Notes under the pieces: model-generated
Database searches by the model: none
Told to the model about the DNA's origin: nothing
The model's input: only the letters and a program-made list of their open reading frames with translations
Assembly (NCBI RefSeq): GCF_014645815.1
Contig: NZ_BMML01000025.1
Coordinates: 1-64,000 of the forward strand
Length of the DNA: 64,000 nucleotides
Direction of reading: 5' to 3'
Source: Streptomyces fuscichromogenes
GTDB taxonomy: Bacteria; Actinomycetota; Actinomycetes; Streptomycetales; Streptomycetaceae
In this document: one piece after another, positions 25,235-33,024 of the stretch
Layout of the letters: each line of letters begins with the position of its first letter
How positions within the stretch are numbered: position 1 is the stretch's first letter
Position numbers and translations under genes: made by a program

Positions 25235-26241
25235 GCAGTCCTGCCGCGTCGGTCTTCGGAGCCGTCCACCTCGGCCACCTCGTCATCGAGACGAACAGGT
25301 TCGCCGACTGGCGACGCTTCGGCCGGGACGCCATCGGCATGCACCGGGACGACCTCTCCCACGATCTGACGCGCTTCCGCCTCGACGACCACGAGTGCCG
25401 CTTCCTGCTGCGGCGCGGTCCGGCCGAGGATGTCGTCGCCGTCGGCTGGCACCTCGACGACCACACCACCTTCGAGCAGATCGAGGCCAGGGTGCGTGCC
25501 CACGGCGTCCCCGCCGTCGAGGGCAGCGCCGAGGAGGCGGAACTGCGCGGGGTCGAACGCCTGCTCCGCTTCCCCGGCCCCAAGGGCATCACGCAGGAGA
25601 TCTGCACCACCCCGGTCATCTCTTCGGAGCCCCTGAGGATGCTCGGCTCCGGCTGGGTCACCGGAGCCTCCGGGCTGGGCCATGTCGCGATCACCTCGGC
25701 CCGACCCGCCCTGATGCGGGGCTACTTCAGCACCGTCTTCGACGCCCGCCTGACGGACTGCATCGAGGAGACCATCAGCGGCGTCAAGCTCAGGATCCGC
25801 TTCCTGCGGGTCAACGAACGCCACCACTCCATCGCGATCGCCGCCGTCCGCGGCCTGCCGATCGACCCGGTCCGCACCCGCGTCCAGCACCTCAACATCC
25901 AGTGCGCCGGCCTGGACGACCTGGCCCGCAGCTACGCCCGCGTCCACGAACTCGGCTTCGACATGGCCCTGTCGATCGGCCGGCACACCAACGACAAGGA
26001 ACTCTCCTTCTACGCCCGTACCCCCTCGGGCTTCGAGTGGGAGGTCGGCTGGAACCCCCTCGTCGTCGACGAGACGACCTGGGAACCCCGCACCCACCAG
26101 GGCATCAGCGACTGGGGCCACACCCCGGTCGGCCAGACCATCATCGACAGGCTCGACCAGTTCCGCCTCGGTGCCCGCTCCCTCCTCCACCCCGAGCAGA
26201 CCGTCCCCGCGCTGAGCGGAGCCGGCCTCCCCGACGACTGA
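25231..26241 (+). CDS. Type I extradiol (catechol 2,3-) dioxygenase
   Basis: A 336-residue two-module VOC enzyme that cleaves catechols next to the hydroxyls using Fe(II) and O2. Metal ligands can be placed at His151 (SGLGHVAIT), His220 (VQHLNIQ) and Glu271 (PSGFEWEVGW), with the catalytic His199 in NERHHSIAI; these spacings resemble BphC (146/210/260, with 195). The FYARTPSGFEWE block is the PROSITE-like signature. It follows the hydrolase with a 4-nt overlap. The operon thus covers hydroxylation, ring opening and C-C cleavage. The lower pathway (hydratase, aldolase, aldehyde dehydrogenase) is absent nearby. Confidence 0.9.
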   Translation: MSSPAASVFGAVHLGHLVIETNRFADWRRFGRDAIGMHRDDLSHDLTRFRLDDHECRFLLRRGPAEDVVAVGWHLDDHTTFEQIEARVRAHGVPAVEGSAEEAELRGVERLLRFPGPKGITQEICTTPVISSEPLRMLGSGWVTGASGLGHVAITSARPALMRGYFSTVFDARLTDCIEETISGVKLRIRFLRVNERHHSIAIAAVRGLPIDPVRTRVQHLNIQCAGLDDLARSYARVHELGFDMALSIGRHTNDKELSFYARTPSGFEWEVGWNPLVVDETTWEPRTHQGISDWGHTPVGQTIIDRLDQFRLGARSLLHPEQTVPALSGAGLPDD

Positions 26242-26433
26242 CGTCCTGCCGGTCGGCTCCTGTGACACCGGGTCAATTACCTTGCGGATTTCTCAATTCG
26301 GCGCGACAAACGTGAAAGACGGCCAGAATGTGGCGGTGCGGGCCGGTGGTGTGGGGCGCCGGCTGTCGCGTGCTGTGAGAAGAGAGTTCCGTCTACAGGC
26401 AACGGCGTACGCTCCGCGTCGAAGGAGGGTGCC

Positions 26434-26616
26434 ATGGCCGCTCATGCGAAAGCGATCGGTATCTGGTGGCTGGCCACGATGGCTGCCCTGACCACGGCGG
26501 TCATCGCGGTCGTCCTCGTGGTGCAGGCCGACTCGGGGGAGGCCTCCCCGCCACCGTCGTCTCCCCTCACCGCGCCCGCGACGGACGTACCGGGGACGGC
26601 GGACGCCGCACCCTAG
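26434..26616 (+). CDS. Small single-pass membrane protein
   Basis: A 60-residue frame begins at ATG 26434 after a very good ribosome site (GAAGGAGGGTGCC). Residues 9-30 (GIWWLATMAALTTAVIAVVL) form one membrane helix with a short cytoplasmic start and a 28-residue Pro/Ala/Thr/Ser-rich outer tail (SGEASPPPSSPLTAPATDVP). No family was recognised. The upstream 150 bases are AT-richer than coding DNA here and could hold its promoter. Confidence 0.5.
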   Translation: MAAHAKAIGIWWLATMAALTTAVIAVVLVVQADSGEASPPPSSPLTAPATDVPGTADAAP

Positions 26617-26770
26617 GACCCGTCGACGCGCCCCGGCCCACCCCCGGGGTCGCCGACCCCGGACGGACTCGGTCGGCGGGCGGTCGGCAGCTGGTTGGCG
26701 GACGGGCCAGGGCGCAGTCGGCTCCGGCGGCGGCACCGGCCGTCCGTTCGTCCGTTCGTCCATCCCTCCG

Positions 26771-27997
26771 TCAGACCACGGACAGGTCGATGGCGCGGTC
26801 CAGGTCGTGGGGGCGCAGGACGCGCAGGATCGCTTCGAGGAGGTAGTAGTCGGCGTAGGGGAGGGAGATCTCGATGCCGTCCTCGGCGGGGCGGTTGCGG
26901 GTGCAGCGGGCGACGACGGCCTCGGCGCGGGTGGAGTGGGTGGTGAGGCAGGTCGTGCACAGCGCGTGCAGAATCCGCAGGGCGGTGGTGCGATAGGTGC
27001 CGGCACCGGTGGCGGCGGCCAGGTCGAGCAGCCCGCAGGCCATGACGGTCGCGGCGGAGGCGTCCTTGATGTCGTACGGCTGCTGCGGGGCGCGGTAGTC
27101 CCAGACGGGCACGTGGTCCGGGCCGAGGGTTCTGACGGCGTAGTCGGCGAGCGCGCGGGCGGTGGCGAGGAACTGGTGGTCGCCGGTGCGGCGGTACATG
27201 GTGGTGAACCCGTAGACGCCCCAGGCCTGGCCGCGGGCCCAGCAGGAGGTGGGACTGTAGCCCTGGACGGTGTTCGGGCCGATGGGGGTGCCGGTCACGG
27301 GGTCGAGGTCGTAGACGTGCGGGGTGGATCCGTCCGGTCGCGGGAAGAGGCGCCCGGCGGTCTGCGCGTGTCCCACCGCCGCGTCCATGAAGGCGCTGTC
27401 GCCGGTCTGCCGGGCGGCGAAGACCAGGAGGTCGAGGTTCATCATCGTGTCGATGATCATGCGCCCCGCGTTGTCGGGGGTGTTGAGCGCGCCCCAGGCC
27501 CGCAGGTAGCGGCCGCGGGGGTTGTAGCGCTGGAGCAGTGACCGCGCGGCCTGCACGGCGCCGTCCCGCCAGGACTCGTCGCCGGTCAGCCGCCAGGCGG
27601 TGACCCAGGACGGCGTGAAGAGGAACCCCAGATCGTGCGTGCCGGTGTCGTACTGGCGGGGGGCAAGTCGCGCGGCCGATGCGAGGGCGAGGCCGCGCAG
27701 GCTGTCGTCCCCGCTGTGCAGCCAGCTCAGCCACAGGACGCCCGGCCAGAATCCGCCGACCCAGTCGCCGTTCTGGGAGTAGACCCACTTCTCGAACTTC
27801 GTCCCGACGGGGAAGGCGGTCACCCCGGGCGCGACGGCACGCACCTTCGCCACCGCGTAGTCGGCCGCGTCGCGCAGCACCGCCTCCGTCGCCGTGGGCA
27901 CCTGGCCGGTGAGCGCCTGCGCGGACTGAGGTACGGCGGCGTACGCCACCGCGGCGCCGCCTGCGGTGGCCAGCACGGCCCTGCGGGACATGTGCAT
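26771..27997 (-). CDS. Secreted GH88-type unsaturated glucuronyl hydrolase
   Basis: A 408-residue protein with an N-terminal Tat-like signal (MHMSRRAVLATAGGAAVAYA, cleavage near AQA). The mature part has the (alpha/alpha)6 layout of GH88/GH105: NGDWVGGFWPGVLWLSWL, then DTGTHDLGFLFTPSW, IIDTMMNLDLLVFAARQTG, CWARGQAWGVYGFTTMYRRT and ISLPYADYYLLEAILRV. GH88 enzymes hydrolyse 4,5-unsaturated uronic acids left by polysaccharide lyases (hyaluronan, chondroitin, pectin). The conserved Asp in HDLGF and in DTMMNLD are candidates for the catalytic pair. ATG 27997 follows GGAGAGGAAGG. No lyase gene is adjacent, so the polysaccharide is undefined. Confidence 0.85.
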   Translation of the reverse strand: MHMSRRAVLATAGGAAVAYAAVPQSAQALTGQVPTATEAVLRDAADYAVAKVRAVAPGVTAFPVGTKFEKWVYSQNGDWVGGFWPGVLWLSWLHSGDDSLRGLALASAARLAPRQYDTGTHDLGFLFTPSWVTAWRLTGDESWRDGAVQAARSLLQRYNPRGRYLRAWGALNTPDNAGRMIIDTMMNLDLLVFAARQTGDSAFMDAAVGHAQTAGRLFPRPDGSTPHVYDLDPVTGTPIGPNTVQGYSPTSCWARGQAWGVYGFTTMYRRTGDHQFLATARALADYAVRTLGPDHVPVWDYRAPQQPYDIKDASAATVMACGLLDLAAATGAGTYRTTALRILHALCTTCLTTHSTRAEAVVARCTRNRPAEDGIEISLPYADYYLLEAILRVLRPHDLDRAIDLSVV

Positions 27998-28135
27998 GGG
28001 TGCCTTCCTCTCCAACTGGGCTGCTGCGTGAGGGAGTTGAAGGAGTCTCGCATGCCGGCACACGTGCGTACATACATGTGCGCAAGGTTCAAGTACATGA
28101 ATTGTGGGGGAGGTTCGTTCGGTTCCGGCCGGCGA

Positions 28136-28180
28136 CCGCCCGGAGGGGCCCGGCGCGGGTCGCCGGGCCCCTCCGGGCGG
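28136..28180 (-). terminator. Strong hairpin terminator after the DUF4097 gene
   Basis: A perfect 20-bp GC-rich stem (28136-28155 with 28161-28180) and a 5-nt loop begin 18 nt downstream of the DUF4097 stop. No long T-run follows, which is normal for streptomycete terminators. It also isolates the GH88 promoter region beyond it. Confidence 0.75.
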
Positions 28181-28197
28181 AGTGTCGATCGGCGGGT

Positions 28198-28863
28198 CTA
28201 GAGGCTGCGGGCGGTGATGTCGCCCCGAGGCGTCGTGGCGCGGATGTCGAGGTCGGTGCTGCCGTCGTTCTTGAGGGCGTTGCTGATACGGCCGTGGCCG
28301 GTGCCGGCGTCCAGGGCGGCCGAGACGCCGGGGGCGGCGGCGACCGAGATGTCGCCGTCCTGGGTGCGGAGTACGACCGTGCCGTGTACGGCCTCGCTGA
28401 TCCGGATGTCGCCCCGTGCGGTGCTGATCTCCGCCGGGCCGCCCAGCCTGCCGACCTCCACATCGCCGTCGGTCGCGGTGAGGCGGAGGCTCGCGGCCTC
28501 GTCGATCTTGATCTGGCGGTACGCGCCGTCGAAGACCACGTCGCCGAGGCGTCCGACACCGCGCAGTTCGGTGCCGGCGGCCTTGACCTCGATGCGGGAG
28601 TCGGCGGGCAGTCGGACGGTGACCTCTACGGAGCCGGAGGGGCCGAAGAGCTGGCTGCCGGGGGTGCCGGCCGCGATCCGCAGGACGCCGTCGGAGTAGG
28701 AGACGGTGGTCTGTTCGGCCGTCTTGACGTCGCGGCTCTTGGCGGGGCCGGCGGGCAGGACCTCGACGGTGGTGTCGGTGCGGTCCGCGGCGATGAACTG
28801 GACGCGTCCGGCGGGGATGTCCAGGACGGCGGAGATCGGGGCGGGGGTGTCGAACTTCTGCAT
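28198..28863 (-). CDS. DUF4097-family beta-strand repeat protein
   Basis: A 221-residue protein made of short repeating beta strands typical of DUF4097/adhesin-like beta-helices. Repeats are visible as IKIDEAASLRLTATDGDVEV, then GPAEISTARGDIRISEAV, HGTVVLRTQDGDISVAAAPG and STDLDIRATTPRGDITARSL; the recurring motif is (T/A)xxGDI. There is no signal peptide or membrane segment, so it is cytoplasmic. Its function is unknown. It is divergent from a GbsR/MarR-type regulator, a pairing seen repeatedly in Streptomyces, with a GTTGC-rich region between. ATG 28863 is supported by GGGAGA upstream; the extra 42 codons of the longer frame are control DNA. Confidence 0.82.
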   Translation of the reverse strand: MQKFDTPAPISAVLDIPAGRVQFIAADRTDTTVEVLPAGPAKSRDVKTAEQTTVSYSDGVLRIAAGTPGSQLFGPSGSVEVTVRLPADSRIEVKAAGTELRGVGRLGDVVFDGAYRQIKIDEAASLRLTATDGDVEVGRLGGPAEISTARGDIRISEAVHGTVVLRTQDGDISVAAAPGVSAALDAGTGHGRISNALKNDGSTDLDIRATTPRGDITARSL

Positions 28864-28910
28864 CGTGGTCTCCCGTGGTCGTTCATCGTTTCTGACATTG
28901 GAAACGCTAC

Positions 28911-29030
28911 GTTGCCTTCGATGTCTCGGCAACGAGTTCGTTGCGTTGCATGGATATAACTGCAGTTCAAAGCCGAGAAAGTGTTGCAATGGAGTTCGAC
29001 GTAACGCAACGTCAGGTTGTCGTTCGTTGC
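28911..29030. repeat. Cluster of GTTGC/GCAAC motifs in a divergent control region
   Basis: Within 120 bp the pentamer GTTGC occurs five times on the top strand (28911, 28940, 28945, 28983, 29026) and its complement GCAAC twice (28929, 29006). Two copies are extended to GTTGCAATG (28983 and 29026), and 28929-28944 forms GGCAACGAGTTCGTTGC, an inverted pair. They sit between the DUF4097 gene and the GbsR/MarR regulator, so they probably form its operator array. Confidence 0.6.
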
Positions 29031-29101
29031 AATGAACAGGAAGTGAACGCTATGCTCGGGGAGTCAGGGACCGTCGCCGAGGGAACAGCCGGGAGATCGT
29101 G

Positions 29102-29848
29102 ATGCCGGGAGGCAGGCTCAGTCAGCAGGAACGCCGGCAGATCGCGCTGGGGCTGGCCGACAGCCTCCCCTATGCCGAGATCGCCCGTCGCCTCGACCGT
29201 CCGACCTCGACGGTCACGCGCGAGGTGATGCGTAACGGCGGCCCCACCGCCTACCGCGCCGACCTGGCCCACCACGCCACCGAACGCCGCGCCCACCGGC
29301 GCCGGCCGGCCTCCTCCGGGGGGCCGGGGGTGCTGCCCCAGCCGCACGGACGCGACGCCGAGGCCGTCGCCGAGTACGAGGAGACGCTCACCACCGTCTT
29401 CATGCAGTCGGGTACGCCCAGGATGATGGCCAGGGTGCTGGCCTGTCTCTGTGTCAGCGACGCGGCCAGCCTCACCGCGTCCGAACTCGTCCAGCGGCTC
29501 CAGGTCAGCCCGGCGTCCGTCTCCAAGGCGGTCGCGTTCCTCGAGGAGCAGGGTCTCGTCCGCCGGGAGCGCGACGAACGCCGTCGCGAGCGTTATTTCG
29601 TCGACGACGACGTCTGGTACCAGTCGATGATGGCCAGCGCCCGCGGCACCGCCCAGGTCGCCGAGACCGCACGCCAGGGCGTCGCCGTCCTCGGCCCGCG
29701 CACGCCCGCCGCCGACCGCCTGGAGAACATCGCCCGCTTCCTCGACTTCGTCAGCGAGAGCATCGCCCGCGCCGCCGAGCAGGCCCGGGAAGTCCTGCAC
29801 ACCAGACCCGGGACACCCTCCGGCGACGATGCCGCCGCCGACCGGTGA
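29102..29848 (+). CDS. GbsR/MarR-family regulator with extra IS30-like helix-turn-helix
   Basis: A 248-residue regulator with two DNA-binding parts. Residues 1-65 resemble the N-terminal helix-turn-helix of IS30 transposases (LSQQERRQIALGLADSLPYA, then EIARRLDRPTSTVTREVMRN). Residues about 85-225 are a GbsR-type winged helix (LTASELVQRLQVSPASVSKA, VAFLEEQGLVRRERDERRRE). Two separate readers could explain the many spaced GTTGC motifs in its promoter. ATG 29102 is preferred to the GTG one codon upstream; GGGAGATC precedes both. It is divergent from the DUF4097 gene, which it probably represses. Such fused regulators occur in other actinobacteria as GbsR/MarR family proteins. Confidence 0.83.
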   Translation: MPGGRLSQQERRQIALGLADSLPYAEIARRLDRPTSTVTREVMRNGGPTAYRADLAHHATERRAHRRRPASSGGPGVLPQPHGRDAEAVAEYEETLTTVFMQSGTPRMMARVLACLCVSDAASLTASELVQRLQVSPASVSKAVAFLEEQGLVRRERDERRRERYFVDDDVWYQSMMASARGTAQVAETARQGVAVLGPRTPAADRLENIARFLDFVSESIARAAEQAREVLHTRPGTPSGDDAAADR

Positions 29849-30239
29849 CGAAACTGACATTCTCGGCTGTTTCCCACAGCGAGACACAGGTGTATCCGAG
29901 TACCGCTCGATGGCATCCACAGCGGCGGCCGGTCGATTCATGTCCCTCAGGCAACGGGCAGGGAAACCGGGCGGCCGCGTCCACGGGAACCACTTCCGGA
30001 ATTCCGCGCACCATTTCCGAAGGGACCGGAAAGAATTCTCGTCTCGTCCTGGTCATCGGCGCCGTGCTCGCCGTGCTCTGGACGGTGGCCCCGCGCGGGC
30101 CCGGCATGTCCCGCCGGTCCCGACGGTCCTGGCGGTTCGCTCACCGTTCATAACGTCCTCACCTGCACGAAGGCGGCCGTTCGAGCCGCGCCGGAATGTT
30201 CCTGGCGGCCTGTCACAACGAAACCCCAGGACGGATCTG
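29849..30239. other. Intergenic stretch before the lamin-tail protein gene
   Basis: About 390 bases. A frame in phase with the downstream gene extends through it, but its composition (mixed AT-rich patches, no domain) argues for control DNA. No operator, hairpin or RNA gene was recognised. Confidence 0.45.
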
Positions 30240-31658
30240 GTGACCGAATCACGCGTTCGCCGGTGGCGCCGCAGCCTCCGTTTTCTGCTCGTCGCCGTCG
30301 CCGGACCGACGCTCGCCGTCGGCGCCCTGACGGTGTCCCCCGCCCACGCGGCGGCGGCCGACGACATCCGGATCAACGAGGTGGTGACCACCGGGGACGT
30401 CAACGACTCCGTGGAGCTCTACAACAAGGGCACCGCCACGGTGGATCTCTCCGGCTGGATCCTCCGGGACGACAACGACAGCTCCACGTACGCGATAGCC
30501 TCCGGCACCACGCTCGCCCCCGGCGGCTTCGTCGCCTTCGACGTGCACAACGCCTTCGGCCTGGGCTCCGACGACGAGGCACGGCTCTACCTCGCGGACG
30601 GCACCACCCTGGTCGACAGCTTCAGCTGGACCGCGCACTCCGACCCGTCGTGGTCGCGCTGCCCCGACGGCACCGGAACCTTCGGCTCGGCCGCGGTGAC
30701 CCTCGGCGCCGCCAACGACTGCGGCTCCGGGGGCATTTCGGCGACGGCCTGGCCGGGCGGCGGCTCGGTCGCCACCGCCGACACCAAGAACGCCTTCGGC
30801 TCGGACCTCAGCGGCCTCTACCAGGAGGGGAGCGTGCTGTGGGCGGCGCAGAACAGCGGCAAGCTCTGGCGGCTGGTGCCGAACGGCTCCACCGCCTGGA
30901 AGGCCGACACCACGGGCGGCTGGACCTCCGGCAAGACGCTCAGGTTCCCGGGCGGTTCGGGCACGCCCGACGACGAGGGCGTCACGCTGACCGGCGCCGG
31001 CTCCAGCGGCGGCGTCTACGTGTCGAGTGAGCGCGACGCGGACTCGTCCGGCACCAGCCGGCTCTCCGTCCTCAGGTACGACGTCAGCGGCACCGCCACC
31101 ACGCTCACCGCCACCACCGAGTGGAACCTGACCTCCGACCTGCCGGCGGTGGGCTCCAACCTCGGCCTGGAGGGCATCACCTGGGTCCCCGACGCCGCCC
31201 TGACCGCCGCCGGATTCAAGGACGCCTCCACCGGTGCCGCCTACGACCCGGCGAACTACGGCTCGCACACCGGCGGCGTGTTCTTCGTCGGCGTCGAGGG
31301 GACCGGCATGATCTACGGCTACGTCCTCAAGGACGGCGGCACCTTCACCCGGGTCGCGGCCGTCAGCAGCGGCATGGCCGGCGTCATGGAGCTCCAGTGG
31401 GAACCGCAGGCCTCCCGCCTCTGGGTGGTCTGCGACGACACCTGCTCCGGCCAGCACCGCACCATGCGGGTCGACTCCTCCGGCGTGCTCGCCACCACCG
31501 CGATCTACAACCGCCCCTCCGGCATGGACAACCTCAACAACGAGGGCTTCGCCGTATCCGGCTCCGACGCGTGCAGCGGCGGCACCAAGCCCGTGTACTG
31601 GTCCGACGACAGCAACGACAGCGGGCACGCGCTGCGCAGGGGCACCATCACCTGCTGA
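30240..31658 (+). CDS. Secreted lamin-tail-domain protein
   Basis: A 472-residue exported protein. The signal peptide has an RRWRRSLRFLLVAVAGPTLA core, ending near AHA. Residues about 40-150 are a lamin-tail (LTD) Ig-like domain (DDIRINEVVTTGDVNDSVEL, then DLSGWILRDDNDSSTYAIAS and LAPGGFVAFDV). Residues 170-472 look like a beta-propeller in the esterase-like/phytase-like or SdiA-regulated style (GSDLSGLYQEGSVLWAAQNS, LGLEGITWVPD, GVFFVGVEGTGMIYGYV). Such proteins often hydrolyse or bind extracellular phospho-compounds, but no activity can be assigned. GTG 30240 is preceded by AGGACGGA. The N-terminal 137 codons of the longer frame were discarded as non-coding. Confidence 0.75.
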   Translation: MTESRVRRWRRSLRFLLVAVAGPTLAVGALTVSPAHAAAADDIRINEVVTTGDVNDSVELYNKGTATVDLSGWILRDDNDSSTYAIASGTTLAPGGFVAFDVHNAFGLGSDDEARLYLADGTTLVDSFSWTAHSDPSWSRCPDGTGTFGSAAVTLGAANDCGSGGISATAWPGGGSVATADTKNAFGSDLSGLYQEGSVLWAAQNSGKLWRLVPNGSTAWKADTTGGWTSGKTLRFPGGSGTPDDEGVTLTGAGSSGGVYVSSERDADSSGTSRLSVLRYDVSGTATTLTATTEWNLTSDLPAVGSNLGLEGITWVPDAALTAAGFKDASTGAAYDPANYGSHTGGVFFVGVEGTGMIYGYVLKDGGTFTRVAAVSSGMAGVMELQWEPQASRLWVVCDDTCSGQHRTMRVDSSGVLATTAIYNRPSGMDNLNNEGFAVSGSDACSGGTKPVYWSDDSNDSGHALRRGTITC

Positions 31659-31741
31659 CACAGGCGTTCCAGCGTGCGGAGCCGCGCTGTATCGTACCCG
31701 CGGCGCCTTCCGCACCACCTGAACACGGCATCAACTCCCTT

Positions 31742-31772
31742 ACCGGCACGTCGACTTCACCGACGTGCCGGT
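31742..31772 (+). terminator. Hairpin between the lamin-tail gene and the next secreted-protein gene
   Basis: A perfect 12-bp stem (ACCGGCACGTCG, 31742-31753, with 31761-31772) and 7-nt loop ACTTCAC, followed by TCCTTTCG. It lies 83 nt after one stop and 28 nt before the next start, so it is either a terminator for the first gene or a structure in the leader of the second. Confidence 0.6.
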
Positions 31773-31799
31773 TCCTTTCGCCACCCCCTCGGAGGAACC

Positions 31800-32915
31800 G
31801 TGGCAACCAGCCGTCCCCGCCTGTCTCGTGTGCCGCTGAACCGACGCAGATCCCTCGCCGTGACGGCCGTACTCGCCGCCGTCTGCTGCGCCGGCCTCGG
31901 CCGGCCGACCCCGGCCCGCGCGGACTCCGCCACCGACCGCGCCGCCCTCGCCCAGTGGTGGGCGCCGGTCAACTTCCAGGACGTCGACTCCACCGGCGAG
32001 ACCGCGCTCGGCGGCAAGTCCGACTACATCACGTCGTACGACTACGACGGCGACCTCAACGGCCGCAACAACTGGGAGAACACCAGCCAGTTCCCGCTCG
32101 CCGCGCACGTCTACTACTCGGTCGTCCAGACCCCGTCCTTCTCCTACCTCCTGTACATGTACTTCCACCCGCGCGACTGGTCGGACGGAGTCCTCGACAA
32201 CTACCAGGAGGACCTCACCGAGCACGAGAACGACGCCGAGGGCGTGCTCGTCGTCGTGGCCGACGACGGGTCCGCGCATGGGCAGTTGAAGGCCGCCGTC
32301 ACCGTCGCGCACAGCAACTTCTACTCCTGGGTGCCGGCCGGCAGCGACTTCACGAGCGGGCAGGAGACCGTCGACGGCACGCTGAAGCTCCAGGGCGACC
32401 CGCACGACGACGGCCACGGACGCCCGTTCACGACCCAGCAGCCCAACACCCACGCCGCATGGGCCGAGGGCTACCTGTCCCAGGAGCGCAGCCAGTACGC
32501 GAGCGGCGACGGCATCGTCTACTACCCCGGCGCCACCGCCGAGGTGCCGTCCGGCTCCGACGACCGTGACGTGCAGTACACGCTGACCGACGTCTTCGCC
32601 GCGAACGGCATGTGGGCGAACCGCACCCTGACAACGTTGTTCGCGACGCCCGACAACTTCGCCGGCGACGACAGCGCCGACCCCTACGGTGCCAAGTGCG
32701 GCGCCGGCGGAGTCCTCGGCCCCGCCAACGGCGCCTGCGACACCGACGCCGCCAACCCGCCCTGGGCCTGGGACGACTCGAACGACCTGCCCGGCCGGGG
32801 CTACCTCGCCACCAACCCCGCCGAACTCGTCTGGGACTACTTCGACTGGTCCGGCAAGCCCTCCGCGCCGGACCTCGCCTACACCTGGGACCAGTACAAC
32901 GGCATCACTTCCTGA
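31800..32915 (+). CDS. Secreted protein of unknown function
   Basis: A 371-residue protein with an Arg-rich signal peptide (NRRRSLAVTAVLAAVCCAGL, cleavage near ARA). The mature protein is acidic and rich in Asp, Tyr and Trp (WWAPVNFQDVDSTGE, SYDYDGDLNGRNNWENTSQF, YMYFHPRDWSDGVLDN, HENDAEGVLVVVADDG). Conserved-looking H/D/E residues (FHPRDW, EHEND) suggest a metal-dependent or Vps62-like fold, but no family can be named with confidence. Two Cys (AKCGAGG and NGACD) may form a disulfide. GTG 31800 follows CGGAGGAACC. It may be secreted together with the lamin-tail protein upstream, although a hairpin separates the genes. Confidence 0.7.
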   Translation: MATSRPRLSRVPLNRRRSLAVTAVLAAVCCAGLGRPTPARADSATDRAALAQWWAPVNFQDVDSTGETALGGKSDYITSYDYDGDLNGRNNWENTSQFPLAAHVYYSVVQTPSFSYLLYMYFHPRDWSDGVLDNYQEDLTEHENDAEGVLVVVADDGSAHGQLKAAVTVAHSNFYSWVPAGSDFTSGQETVDGTLKLQGDPHDDGHGRPFTTQQPNTHAAWAEGYLSQERSQYASGDGIVYYPGATAEVPSGSDDRDVQYTLTDVFAANGMWANRTLTTLFATPDNFAGDDSADPYGAKCGAGGVLGPANGACDTDAANPPWAWDDSNDLPGRGYLATNPAELVWDYFDWSGKPSAPDLAYTWDQYNGITS

Positions 32916-33024
32916 TCACCAGGTGCACCGGCGCGGGGCTCGACGCGCGCGATCGGGCCGGAGCTGGTGTGCTGGGTGAGGGGGCTTCGGACCGTACCCG
33001 TCGTACCCGTTCCGGGAGAGACGC

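Noticed and set aside
28030..28110. Alternating ACATGTGCG/CGTACATAC stretch upstream of the GH88 gene as an operator
   Set aside because: The inverted matches are short and broken; not convincing without comparison to other genomes.
29102..29300. IS30-like helix-turn-helix taken as an insertion element
   Set aside because: Only the small DNA-binding part is present, fused in frame to a GbsR domain; no DDE catalytic region or terminal repeats were seen.
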